A stretch of DNA of 27,742 nt from Perkinsus chesapeaki (lineage: Eukaryota > Perkinsozoa > Perkinsida > Perkinsidae), in assembly GCA_013115145.1 (NCBI GenBank), contig JAAPAO010000360.1, forward strand, positions 8,990 to 36,731, written 5' to 3'. Numbering within the stretch: position 1 is the first letter of the stretch; every line of letters starts with the position of its first letter. The notes beneath the pieces were generated by a model. That model was given only the letters and a program-made list of their open reading frames with translations, had not been told where the DNA came from and ran no database searches. Below, in pieces: positions 10,959 through 22,471 of the stretch. The position numbers and the translations under genes are program-made.

Positions 10959-11746
10959 ATGGCCTGGTTGCTCTTCGCCACCATTCTGGCTTCGTGTGCC
11001 GCTGACCCTGAGAGCTTGCTCACCAATTTTGAAGCCAAGTGCGATGTTGACATTCCAGCGTTGGAATTATTCTATTGGTACATTCGTCAGGTTTAGTCTA
11101 GACTTTGGCGAGGCTGATTCCCACAGGAAGGCCATCTTTTTGGAGAACGTGAGGTACATTAACGAGGTTAATGCCAAAAGTGGGTATAATTATGGCCTTT
11201 CGAACGCATGAGGGTTAGTAAATCGCATCTCATCAACTTGTATGAGTTGTTAGTGTATCCGTGTCCATCAGACCTATCATATGGACTCGGTATCAACAGT
11301 TTTACTCATCTCACCAATGAAGAGTTTAGAGACATGATGAATATAACAGGTTTCAATCAGCCTCATACTCCGGGGCTTCGATCCTGTACAACAGTGTTAC
11401 CTCACCTTGCTACGAAATACTCTAAGATTCTACCTCAAGTCTGAGTGTCTTGAAGTTCAGTGGAAATCCTGAGAACCTGCCGGGACCAAAAACTCCAACA
11501 ACGATGTCCCGTAAGTATTAGTGCTAACGAGAATGGCCAGAGATCACTCAGTGGTCATCACTGTAGTCATTTTATTGTCATCAACTCTCAGGGTGATGAC
11601 TGGGGAGACAAAGGATATTCAAGAATCGCAATTGAAGACCCAAAAGAAGATAACATGCTTTACATGCTTTCAGCGAGACTGAGCAGTTAATCGACTTAGG
11701 TATATGTGGCATCTTGAAGAATTCCAGTTATCCCATCAAGAAATGA
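10959..11746 (+). pseudogene. Internally deleted cathepsin L-like gene, prodomain retained, catalytic centre lost
   Basis: Exons 10959-11038, 11091-11179 and 11272-11385 match exons 1-3 of the intact gene at 15.7 kb; the second and third have exactly the same lengths (89 and 114 nt). They encode a signal peptide (MAWLLFATILASCAA) and an I29-type prodomain with AIFLENVRYINEVNAK and SFTHLTNEEFRDMM. After that, homology jumps from the PENLPG region (11474-11483) straight to the late exons (about 11490-11746), deleting the CGSCWAF Cys centre and the LDHGV His. The late part also reads NSQG where active enzymes have NSWG, and the GT donor after KPKE is mutated to AT. As a protease it is dead. Read without splicing after exon 3, it gives a secreted protein of about 113 aa that is prodomain only and ends ILPQV at 11444. 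It may therefore be a pseudogene or a propeptide-type inhibitor. Confidence 0.8.
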
Positions 11747-12001
11747 ATTTAAGACCTTTAAGAATTATCGTGCCATAACCTTGCGGTGAAACTCCACAGT
11801 AGCACTCCTCGAAATGTAGTCGCTATTTCGCGCTTGATGTAACACTTTAACCAAACGAGCCAGTTGGCGCAAAACAAACTCTAAAATAGGACAGACGCGC
11901 AAGAGCATGGACTGCAGCGACCTAAGGCTCATCATTCAGCATGAATCTTTCTAATTAATCCTCGCTCGCCCATTAACACAATCGCACATCAGCTACACAC
12001 A

Positions 12002-12965
12002 ATGGAGTTTCACCCGCGTTATGTAAAATGCCAGTGTAAAAACATAACGCATAACACAACGCGTTTTGTCGCTAAGTAGCGCACATAACGCGATCAACGC
12101 GAGATTCGTTTTACTCACGCGTAGCTATACCACTTCAGGTGTTATTGTGGCCCAAACTTTGTTCCCACAAAGTTTGTGCCACAAACTTTGTGGGAAGTCG
12201 CGTACGTGCCGACCTGAACTAGGTACTCCACCAGTTGAGCTCAAGTTTGAGTAGAAAAAAACTAAAAAAGGGATTCGTGACATGCTGAAACTACTAATAG
12301 CTATCAGACTAGAGCTTCTACCTGGCTGCATGTGAAGGAAATGGATATTAGCTAGTATACGACAAGACAGGTCTGGGAGCTCAATTCCCCCTTCGACGGC
12401 ATTACCGGTGTCAAAGAAGTTGATAGTTTCAAGATTTTCCGTGAGTGTCTTGTAGTACTATTGTCGCCGTTCCAGGTTTGTACTTGTAGATTACTAGTAG
12501 TAGTACTCTACTGCTAGCATCCTGTTTTCACCTATGTATAACGCGTTATATAGCGTTAAGCTCATATGTGTTCTGAGAAACGCGTTTTACTCGCGCTTTG
12601 ACGCGTAAAACGTGATATAACGCGTCATGGAGGTGTAAAACGCCTTATTAAGTTTTACGCTGGCGTCATTACGCGATGTGTTATTGTGATAGTAAACAAG
12701 GATTGAACCCATAACCGACTTTCTGGGATGAAAATAAGCTGTGTTTAGTGGTTAATAAGAGTGAAAGTATTACAGTGGGAAGCTACTTGTCGAAGTAGCT
12801 TATTCAGAGTAAGCCTTTCACTTCTCGCATAATCGCAATGCGTTGTGTGACGTGTTGTGTAGCACACGTTTTTCGCGTTTTTGCGTTAAAAAGCACTCGT
12901 TTCGCGAGGCGTTATGCGTTATGTGTTTTACACTGGTGGTTTTCACAACACGGGTACAACTCCAT
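12002..12965. mobile_element. Foldback-type inverted-repeat element, about 964 bp
   Basis: The left end (ATGGAGTTTCACCCGCG..., 12002-12063) matches the reverse complement of 12908-12965 over about 60 bp at roughly 80 percent identity, sharing CCAGTGTAAAA and ACATAACGCATAAC blocks. The outer ends are ATGGAGTT and AACTCCAT. The interior is full of AACGCG, CGCGTTTTAC and GCGTAAAAC motifs in both orientations, typical of foldback or MITE-like elements. No transposase frame is seen, and I cannot identify a target-site duplication (left flank ends ACACACA, right flank begins AGTACC). It sits between two broken cathepsin copies. An alternative is an inverted duplication not caused by transposition. 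Confidence 0.6.
12162..12196. repeat. Perfect 17+1+17 palindrome
   Basis: TTCCCACAAAGTTTGTG (12162-12178), a single C, then its exact reverse complement CACAAACTTTGTGGGAA (12180-12196). A partial extra copy (CCCAAACTTTG) precedes it at 12151. It lies inside the foldback element and is the longest perfect palindrome I found in the window. Confidence 0.95.
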
Positions 12966-13205
12966 AGTACCCTCAGGGTGCTATGTAGAGGTTGTCGCCC
13001 TGCCGTATTCGGGAGTACTAGGAACATTTCACTTGCGGCGTTGTGAAAAACGCGTTTTACACTTCGCAATATGCGAAAACGCGCTACAACACGCTATGGG
13101 GAAGTCTTTCCCGCGTTATCGCGGTTTCCGCTCGTGTTCCAACACGGAATGGTTTTTGACCGTAACATGTCGCGTTTTTCGCGAAAATCACTTCGCGTGA
13201 ACCAG
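12966..13205. repeat. CGCGTTTT-rich inverted motif block
   Basis: Outside the right end of the foldback element the same vocabulary continues: AAACGCGTTTTACAC, GCGAAAACGCGC, CGCGTTTTTCGCGAAAA, CTTCGCGTGAA. The quasi-palindrome CATAGTACCCT-C-AGGGTGCTATG (12963-12985, one mismatch) lies at the boundary. This may be a second, nested or truncated element. Open frames here (12838-13200) follow from the low-complexity GC motif and are not convincing genes. Confidence 0.5.
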
Positions 13206-13396
13206 GTTTTCACCTAAACCAGGTGAAACTCGACTGTATGTGTATTATACACAGTGTATAGACTGTGTATGATACAGACTACAATCTAATACTGTACGAT
13301 TATCGTACCATGATATGAAAGTGTAAGGAGTGCCAAGAGATGATATATCACTGTAAGGAAAGCAAGTTGCTGTGCTCAACTCACCACTAACCTTAC

Positions 13397-13686
13397 GGTA
13401 CATCCTTAGACCACGGTGTTCTTGCAGTGGGATACAGCAAGACTCAAAACTCCAAGGATGTCCCGTAAGAAACATGATAACGAGTATGGCCTGTAGGATC
13501 ACTGTAGGTATTTTATTGTCAAGAACTCATGGGGTGCTAACTGGGGGGAAGACGGTTACGTGAGAATCGCGATTGATGGCCCAGAAGAAGGTAACACGTT
13601 CCTAACACTTCCCTCAGACTAAGTCGTTAATCGATTCAGGCATCTGTGGCGTCTTGAAGGCACCCAGTTTCCCCGTGAAGCAATAA
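13397..13686 (+). pseudogene. Cathepsin L-like 3' fragment (His and Asn exons only)
   Basis: Homology to the intact gene begins inside exon 8 (GTSLDHGVLAVGY) and continues through two GT-AG introns to [14 protein letters not shown] and a final exon ending APSFPVKQ, with stop at 13684-13686. The catalytic His and Asn and the splice sites are preserved, but nothing matching the prodomain or the catalytic Cys is visible upstream, where the CGCGTTTT block lies. It is a 5'-truncated copy. The junction (13387-13397) carries no obvious signature. Its downstream flank is duplicated behind the intact gene. Confidence 0.85.
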
Positions 13687-14310
13687 GCCCATAAACCTTA
13701 TAAATCTACCTATTATTACTTCAACGGCTAGTTTTTATTTAGCTTTTATTATCCGTTGATAGCAAGTCGTCTTATGATGCCATCGGCATCCGATACCGGG
13801 TATGGTATTATCGAATTATTTTATTGTCGTAGTATCAGAGCAGTACATTGTTGTCCACGTTGGTGGACAACATCTATTTGAGTTTGCCTCCCATTTGTGG
13901 GTAGAATGCTCATATGGATATGTGTTGAAGAGTGAGCATATGGCTAGCCGAAGTCCTCCAAGAGATTGGCACCTTAGGAATTATCCTTATATCGTCCAGC
14001 TTCGTGCGGATGACCTACAACTCAATTTTCTATTCAGTCGGCATAGTGTTGATTTCATTAGTGGCATTATGACTAAGCTACTCCCTTTACAGTACTCGAA
14101 TTGCTACCTGGAACACTTATTCATCCGAGGCATTAGTGATGCTGCATTACGAAAGTCACACCCCGCCGAGGGATTCCCGTGATATCACCCTGATAGGCGG
14201 GACGTCATGTTGATACGAAAACTATACGACTGTAGTAAACTAAGCTTGTGCCCCTCAGTATGCCATTTCATCGACGTGGCTCGTCCTCTTGGGCTTGTCC
14301 TGACGCCATA
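13687..14310. repeat. Duplicated cathepsin 3' flank, copy 1
   Basis: This segment pairs with about 17463-18110. Near-identical blocks include TGCCATCGGCATCCGATACC and GGACAACATCTATTTGAG, and a more diverged block near 14216-14280 contains TTGTGCCCCTCA. The downstream flank was therefore duplicated together with the 3' end of the protease. A 126-aa open frame (13802-14182) spans it but is not preserved in the second copy, apart from about 26 residues where the DNA is nearly identical, so I do not call a gene. The copy contains a perfect 10-bp-arm palindrome, TGTTGTCCAC-GTTG-GTGGACAACA, at 13849-13872. Confidence 0.8.
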
Positions 14311-15654
14311 CTCACATTCGAAGCTGTTTTGACTAGGTCAAGTTCCAAGATTGTTTCGCTAGGACTGATCCTCCGAGTTTTACTGGGACCGAATAACTCG
14401 GACGAATTCCAATGTGAACATTGGGAACTTGCGATCACAAGACTGCATTGCACTGTCTTCTCCATCAGGAGTTCTCACAACAGTGAATCACCGTTGTGAG
14501 AACTCCTCATCTCATCATCTTATACGAGCTCTTTTATTTAGGAGACTATAGGTCTCGGGCTTCCTGCTACTCGGGTTCCAGGCCATCGGATGACACCTCT
14601 CTATTTCTCGTTTTTCGAAGAGTTCGATCCAACGGTTGTCGATGACAACTTGTCATTGCGTCCGTTATATGACACTATCCGATTCGGCCGATTCCTCCAA
14701 TATGGTGGCAGCTGTGGGGTCCTCCCTGACGCTTTTAGGGAAGGATTACTCACCTGCCCATTATTGCATCGTTTTAGCGTTGTTAAAGCCTCTGTTGTTG
14801 CAGCAGGCTATGGAACTGCGGCCGCTGAGGGCATCAAGGTGGTTAGTCTTGTCTCGAAAATTTCTCGGAGAAAGCTCTTCCGATCTCTATTGAATGGGCA
14901 CCAATATAAAGTCCACATCAATCCTATTTCATAAGCCCGTCAGCGTAATCGTCGGTACTCGAGTTTTCCTGTATTACAAATCATGAGCCAGCATGAGCAG
15001 GAGGACCCACATTGTAAGGTTCCCTTATCAAAGGTCCATGACCTTTGCCGGGATTCGCAACTCGACCTTCGAGTCAGAGATTTTGCTTACTATTCTCACA
15101 GCTTCTCTCCATCGGCTAATAATGAATAAAGACAGACAATTCATTCATCATGAGTGTACACTGTAGACTCTACACGAAGTCAAATTATACTGCACGCTGT
15201 ACAGTATTATTCGACTTCCTGTTTAATGTCTATGTAACTTACACAATGTTAGAATATTGCTCGCACTTCGTTCTCACTGAGACCTCCTCAGGGTGATAAT
15301 AATTGTCACCGTGACATGCCTTGAAGGCATTGCCTTACGTTCCCGCTTCTCATGTAGCAAGCGTTCATTTTCTGAATGATCACGCCAATCGCCACTATTC
15401 TTGTGCCTTAAGAACTGCACCGAATCTCTGGCCCAAGGCTCTTAGGCAACAGCGACATCAAAAAACTTGTTTGCTCACATTGCCCATAATGCACATCACG
15501 TGCAGCACATGCGTACGAGCTGCTCTAAGCGCCTCAAGAAATGCTGCGGTAAAATCCGCAGCTTATGTGTAGTTTAACGCAAATCACCCCAGTTCTCCCC
15601 CAGTAGTTGTGGCTTCTAAGTAAGCTGTTAAGTAGCCCACCTCACACATCCTAC
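14311..15654. other. Spacer upstream of the intact cathepsin gene, hairpin-rich
   Basis: No gene is supported. A 114-aa open frame at 14590-14934 has no motif or splice partner. Several inverted repeats occur: the strong one at 14467-14507, a long imperfect one near 15176-15220 (GAAGTCAAATTATACTG against CAGTATTATTCGACTTC), and GCTGCGG-TAAAAT-CCGCAGC at 15543-15562. The last 100 bp should be the protease promoter. Confidence 0.45.
14467..14507. repeat. 15-bp-arm inverted repeat with 11-nt loop
   Basis: AGGAGTTCTCACAAC (14467-14481) is the exact reverse complement of GTTGTGAGAACTCCT (14493-14507). The loop itself can pair further (AGTG with CACC, one mismatch), so almost the whole 41 bp is one quasi-palindrome. 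Confidence 0.9.
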
Positions 15655-17462
<1,808 letters not shown>

Positions 17463-18110
17463 GGTCACTTGACTTATAGATCGATCTAATATCACTTCAA
17501 CGGCCCGTGTTCATTCAACCTTTTATTATCCATTGATAGCAAGTTGTCTTATGATGCCATCGGCATCCGATACCGGGTATGGTATTATCGAATTATTTTA
17601 TTGTCGTAGTATCAGAGCAGTACATAATATCCACGTTGGTGGACAACATCTATTTGAGTTTGCCTCCCATTTGTGGCTAGAATGCTCATATGGATATGTG
17701 TTGAAGAGTGAGCTGAAGTGGCTTTCATGGTCCCTCAAGAATCATCCCATTTCCGTATATGATCCAGCTTAGTGCCACTATTCCATTTCCCGTTCTATCT
17801 ACATAGTGTTGATTTAATTAGTAGTACTATGAGTCATAGTCTATGACCAACTTGGTCAGACCAGGCTCCTACCCATAGGGTACACTAACTGCTAGCTGTA
17901 ACATGGATTTATTTGAAGGATTGGTGATGACGTTGCATTGTAAAAGTACCATTATAAAGCATCGCATGCAGCGGGGGCGTTCGCGCGCTATCTGGTGTGA
18001 GACTCATACTGTGAGTCATGCCGTAACTATATGACTGTAGTGCACTGAAATTGTGCCCCTCAATGTCCCATTTCATCAACGTGTCTTGAACTTGTCGGAC
18101 AAGCTCTAAT
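17463..18110. repeat. Duplicated cathepsin 3' flank, copy 2
   Basis: Pairs with 13687-14310. It keeps the GGACAACATCTATTTGAG block but differs by short local changes at palindromes. It has ACTATGA-G-TCATAGT (17826-17840) and GACCAA-C-TTGGTC (17845-17857) where copy 1 has no palindrome, and it lacks the left arm that is perfect in copy 1. No gene is supported; the frame at 17533-17772 is not conserved as a unit. Confidence 0.8.
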
Positions 18111-18114
18111 ATAG

Positions 18115-18255
18115 CTCTGGCTGTATTATACAGCCTGTATAATATGATGTAATATAATATGACCTGTATAATACAGGTCGAGATAATATGAGAAAAATCG
18201 CGGAGTTAAATATCGTAAATTTTAATTCTTAAACCCTCATGCTGCATGAGGCCAC
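18115..18255. repeat. Short perfect palindromes in AT-rich DNA
   Basis: CTGTAT-T-ATACAG (18121-18133), GACCTGTAT-A-ATACAGGTC (18161-18179) and CCTCATGC-T-GCATGAGG (18235-18251) are all perfect with a one-nucleotide centre. The stretch between the first two repeats the TGTATAATA word in both orientations. Confidence 0.9.
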
Positions 18256-19512
18256 GAGGATATTAGCAAGTTACAACCCCCACTTGTTCAAAGGTCGATC
18301 TTACCGACACAAAGTTACCTAGTACTCTTACTTAGCATCAGTGCACCCGTTGGGTGCTACCCAGATTCCAGCGCCGCATACGCATTGTCCGTGTCCAAGA
18401 CTTGGACTCATTGAGGTCAACTAGACTTATTGTAGTTAACAGGGAGTTGCCAAAGGAATAATTATATAAACAAATAGCGATAAGAATTCAGTAGTAGTAG
18501 CATTGGGCACTGTACCACAATCCTTACGATCGTGCAGGCTGTGAATGCATGTACAAGCTTACCCGAAAGTGATCATATCCTGATGATTGGAACTTGTAAT
18601 TTAGAAGTTCTAATTTAAAAGTTACAAATTGTAACCTACTTACGCTCTATTATAGCAGCTATAAAACCATAACTAGGATCAAGCCAACCGAATCAATTTT
18701 AGATTCTAAAATAACTTATTGTTCGTGATGCTGCTGCAATCCGAGCTTCGTCAAGACTCGAACCCGAAGAGTCTCTATGCTGGGTTCAGCAGTTCATTGA
18801 TCTGCACTGTCTACCTTTGTGTATGACGTATGAGTCATTGTGGTGCCAGCTTCGTATCATAGCGTTACGCTAGTAGCTTCAATATTATTCATTCATATAA
18901 GCAATTACGTTATTATTGTAGCTGTTATTATCTTACATCCTTCGTAAGATAGGCTGTGTTCGGTTATAAGTCTCATTAATCATCAAACCGTCATATCTCC
19001 GGCGGAGACTTGTCAATTATGACTCGACTACCGTCAAGAGTTCTTTGGCGGCCATGACAGTCAGTGCAAGGCAGGGCCCTGGAGGAGAGACTTCTGCCGC
19101 CGCCCATGAAGGGTTAAGTGCAGTCTGCAAGTCGCAGATTAACCCTCCTCCTAGTATATTGCCTCTCTCAAGTGAGTTATTGGACGGACGAAACTTTGAG
19201 CGGAAACACCCAGTTCCTCGGGCCGAGTAGAGCTGCTCGAGGATGATCAAAACATAAGACAGGCTGTCTTCCATAAGAGACACGAGGGAGAATGCAAACT
19301 GGGCTGGAGACTGGTGAGTAAACTCTCTTACCAACACGACCTCCCAACCAATTGTGATATAAAAACTGATTGCATGATATTGATAATTGAAATATTTATG
19401 AATGAGTAAATAACTTATAGCGGAATACCGCTTCGCGTATCAGGATGGAAGGTACGAAGTTGATCACCTAAAGGAGGTTTTCATCCGAAAAATCATACGT
19501 GGTTTTCATCTA
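18256..19512. other. Spacer between convergent genes
   Basis: This separates the cathepsin gene (plus) from the SEA/EGF gene (minus), whose 3' end is at 19513. It holds further hairpins: GCACCC-GTT-GGGTGC near 18342, GTTACAA-A-TTGTAAC (18621-18635) and TATCTTAC-ATCCTTC-GTAAGATA near 18930. The GC-richer part at 19020-19330 has open frames on both strands (for example minus 19017-19337) that might be extra 3' exons, but no splice chain was found. Confidence 0.4.
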
Positions 19513-22471
19513 TCACCGTGAGGAGTCTATCACTAAATATACGTATCCTCCGGCAAATCGGAGAACCCACTCGAACCTGAGGAAAACTTGTGAATGTTTT
19601 TTTCGAGAAAAATTACCTCCACTAGACACAATCATATCTGAACTCTCCGTGAAAAATGATTTTGTCACACCTGACGTGACATCCAGAGCGGTTTCCTCGT
19701 CTGCCCTTGAGCTGGCGACTTCACCAGCCTTGCCTAGCTCGAAATCTCTGGAAGCGCCGCTCCGTCGATACTGAATGATTATTCTTATGACAATACAACA
19801 AGCTACAATAAGCCCTATTAGCGAGGCTGATACCGCGCAGGCCAGTAAAATTGTCAGCGTTGATTTTTCGACTTGTGAATTCTTCGGTAACGGCAAGTAT
19901 TCACCCAACTCGTCAGGATATTCAATCAGGCTCGGCATCGCATGACCAACTGATGTGCCTGGACCAAGAGCGATGCCCGCTGCCATTAGGAAGGCTTCCT
20001 GGTCAATCAATGCCTCCAACATGAGCCGAGGGGTTGTGTTGTTGACCAAAACTTTGATCTCGACAGCTTGAGTGACACTGACATCCGCTTCGCCAATTTG
20101 AGTCCGGAAAAACGTCTTAATCGCCAAAATGAAGGAGCCTTCCATAACGGACGGCTGCCACATTGGCAATACGATGAGGTATATCGTAGCAGCAATATTC
20201 ATGACTATATCAGGGTTTTCTATTATGGGGTTTGATGATTGCAGAAGCTCCATCACTGGTACCTGAAGCAGCGCTGAGCAACGGCGTCGAGCCAGAGAAA
20301 AAGAAATATCTTTCTAGATGCAAACCTCCACACCTGGCAGGAGTTGGATAGTCAGTAACTGTTACCAGTTTCCTTACGAGTTACCTTCGAATTTCACAGA
20401 CTTACTCTATCACCGTGCGTTGTGAATTCAACAAGTCGTGCTGCACGACTCGTGCAACTAAAGCGTTTAACTCGAGCTGACTGCAAGACCACTAGAGTTA
20501 ACCGTATATGAATCTCGACATCGGACGTGAGTTCAACTATGTCCCGATGAAGAGCGATGCCGGCTACAAAATCGGCAGCGGGCAACTGATGTATAATGGT
20601 CTACTGCGACCACTTCACGAGAGTCCTACTCGGACGTTTGCTCCGTGTCAGGTTCGGACTGCCTGCTCAGGCATGGAGCACGACTATTTTGTAATTAAGG
20701 TCGGTATACATTTGAAGCTCGTCGTAACTCCCTTACTCCCTTACCACAGCAGGTTCCACTTCTCCCCCGTCGGTCGCTGATACCAGCTCAGTATTCAGAC
20801 CGCTAAGGTTGTAGCGAATCAGTTCAACGAGTCTGGCAACCTCAATAGTATCTTCGACATCAAATCGTACTTGACCGCCATATTTAACCCTCATCGTAGT
20901 AGGAGCAGTTGACACGGCCGTGGTTCCTCGCTTTTTAGTAGGACTATTGTTCCTTTCGCATAAGTGACCACAGTCACAGAGACGGTACCTACTACTAACA
21001 TTTGGTAATTCAGATCCAGGCTCAAGCTTCCGCTCAGAGCCTGGATTGGTTGTGAGCTGCGATGGGTAGCCCTCTTAAGGGAATAACATTCCATAGTGTC
21101 TTAGTGTCTGGTGCCACATATCTGTTAGTGAAGCCCTCCGGCAATTCCTATCGACTTGCAACCTATCTTAGCCAACGAAAATGTGCAGTTCGCTATGTGG
21201 AAGCTATGAGTTACATCACAAGAAGAGCAAGTGCCTAACTGAGAGCAAGCTTAGTTGAAACCCGAAAACACCTGGTCACTTTCAGTGAGAAGTGCTCAGT
21301 GAGGACGACGTCTTGCGACCCAAAGTTAGCTAAGTTGAATTAGCCCTTGCAAAGACTGCTGCCATAGACTTGAGTCGACAATGATGAAGAATGTGGATGC
21401 GCGGGGCTACATATTCTGCCGATGAGTGGGATATTTATGAGTGACTCCGCGAAATTCCGGTAGCTATTTTCAATGCTTGGTGTACTTTCCGTGGTAATTT
21501 CACGGGGTAAATGTGAGCAAGGCCAACATAAATTGTAAAGCCTTCACATTCACAGGGAGCTTAAAGACCAATATGAAAAAGAATAAATAGTCTTACCCAC
21601 ACTGTTTCAGCAATCCGTGTTGACACACCTTCGGTTGCCCATCATCAGCATCGCATTTACACCAGCTGCCTTTTCCACATACCCGCACGCAATATCTACA
21701 TCAAGATCATTATGCCCCATGCCCGCCCTCCTCACCTATTGGCCTCATCTTCAGTGTGAGCCAAAATATCGGCCAGTTCTTCGGTCTGAACTAATGCCGG
21801 GCAGCTCTCACTCACCGGCTGCGGCCACACTGTGGGGCTCTCTGTAGGAGGAGGCGTATCTAAGGTTCAAGCACGCACTTTGTAAATCCATGGCCGCACC
21901 AGTCTCCGTTATCATCGAGCCTGTAGTAGCTGGAACAGATGCCGTTACCTGAACCATTGTCTGTTCTAAAGCTTAGTGAACAATTACGCGTGTTGTTGTT
22001 TGAGTCGTGCTTGTAGATGACGCTGATGTGGTATGCGTGGAGCTTATTTGTGGAATCGTAGTTGATGGCGAGACAATTTGGATGCAAGACGCCAGCGTCA
22101 CTTGCTCGCTTTCTAGAATCCCAGCCCAGTTTGAAAGGGCAACGTGGAGGGCTTCCTGAATAGCATGAAAGTTTCAAGAAACTCGGACAGGAAGTTGAAG
22201 ACCGAAGTCCGAAGGTGGTAGAAAATGGAAAGAAGTTTCAGGAATTAAGGTGGTTTGCAATGATTTGTCTCACCTGCAAGTGTCCCTCGCAGATGGGAGT
22301 TGTTCCCTCGACTACACTAGTCATCACTGTTTTGAGATAAAATCGAACAACCTGGAAACGGTATGGAAAAGTATTGAAGATGACACCTACATGTGAGGTA
22401 TGGCCTGGAATACCAAGGAGACAGACGAGGAGGAGAATTAAGCGGCTAATGCTTACGGCAGTTGTAATCAT
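19513..22471 (-). CDS. Multi-exon type I surface protein with SEA-like repeats, EGF-like module and transmembrane helix
   Basis: Well-supported minus-strand exons are 22471-22274 (signal peptide, ILLLVCLLGIPG, then first beta/alpha unit), 22155-21988 (completes that unit, then a Ser/Thr-rich linker), 21948-21816, 21790-21736, 21695-21601 (EGF-like: VCGKGSWCKCDADDG, VCQHG), then from 21541 another unit (FTIYVGLAHIYPVKLPRK). Later exons are about 20915-20745, 20585-20406 and 20262-19513. The last exon carries a unit with AIKTFFRTQIGEADVSV, a transmembrane helix (LLACAVSASLIGLIVACC) and a cytoplasmic tail of about 100 residues. The repeated pattern of a beta strand, a helix of the EALHVAL or AIKTFF type, then V-L/V-S resembles SEA-like extracellular domains. 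Phases agree at all listed joins; exons between 20916 and 21500 are approximate. A role in adhesion or sensing is inference. Confidence 0.6.
20434..20450. repeat. 8+1+8 palindrome inside a coding exon
   Basis: AGTCGTGC-T-GCACGACT lies in the exon 20585-20406 of the SEA/EGF gene, where it encodes part of CTSRAARL. Nearby noncoding or uncertain DNA has ATCCAGGCTC...GAGCCTGGAT (21014-21046, 10-bp arms). Confidence 0.9.

Noticed and set aside
12690-12730. Second tRNA-like T-loop word (GGTTCAATCC on the minus strand)
   Set aside because: The flanking five bases do not pair and no acceptor stem exists.
12838-13200. Plus-strand open frame of 120 aa
   Set aside because: It lies in CGCGTTTT low-complexity inverted DNA, and its residues reflect that motif in translation.
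13802-14182. 126-aa frame in the duplicated cathepsin flank
   Set aside because: The frame is broken in the second copy, and the conserved stretch is explained by near-identical DNA.
14590-14934. Plus-strand open frame of 114 aa
   Set aside because: No recognisable domain, signal peptide or homology to other parts of the window; its length is possible by chance.
18735-18800. tRNA-like sequence on the minus strand (GGTTCGAGTC)
   Set aside because: The T-arm word is present, but the stem does not pair with a 7-nt loop and no acceptor, D or anticodon arm can be drawn.
21860-22177. Minus-strand Cys-rich frame of 105 aa, at first read as a small secreted protein
   Set aside because: The overlapping frame joins exon 1 in phase 0 at a good GT-AG pair and completes a SEA-like unit, then continues into further exons. 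The Cys-rich frame would need a phase that the donor does not provide.
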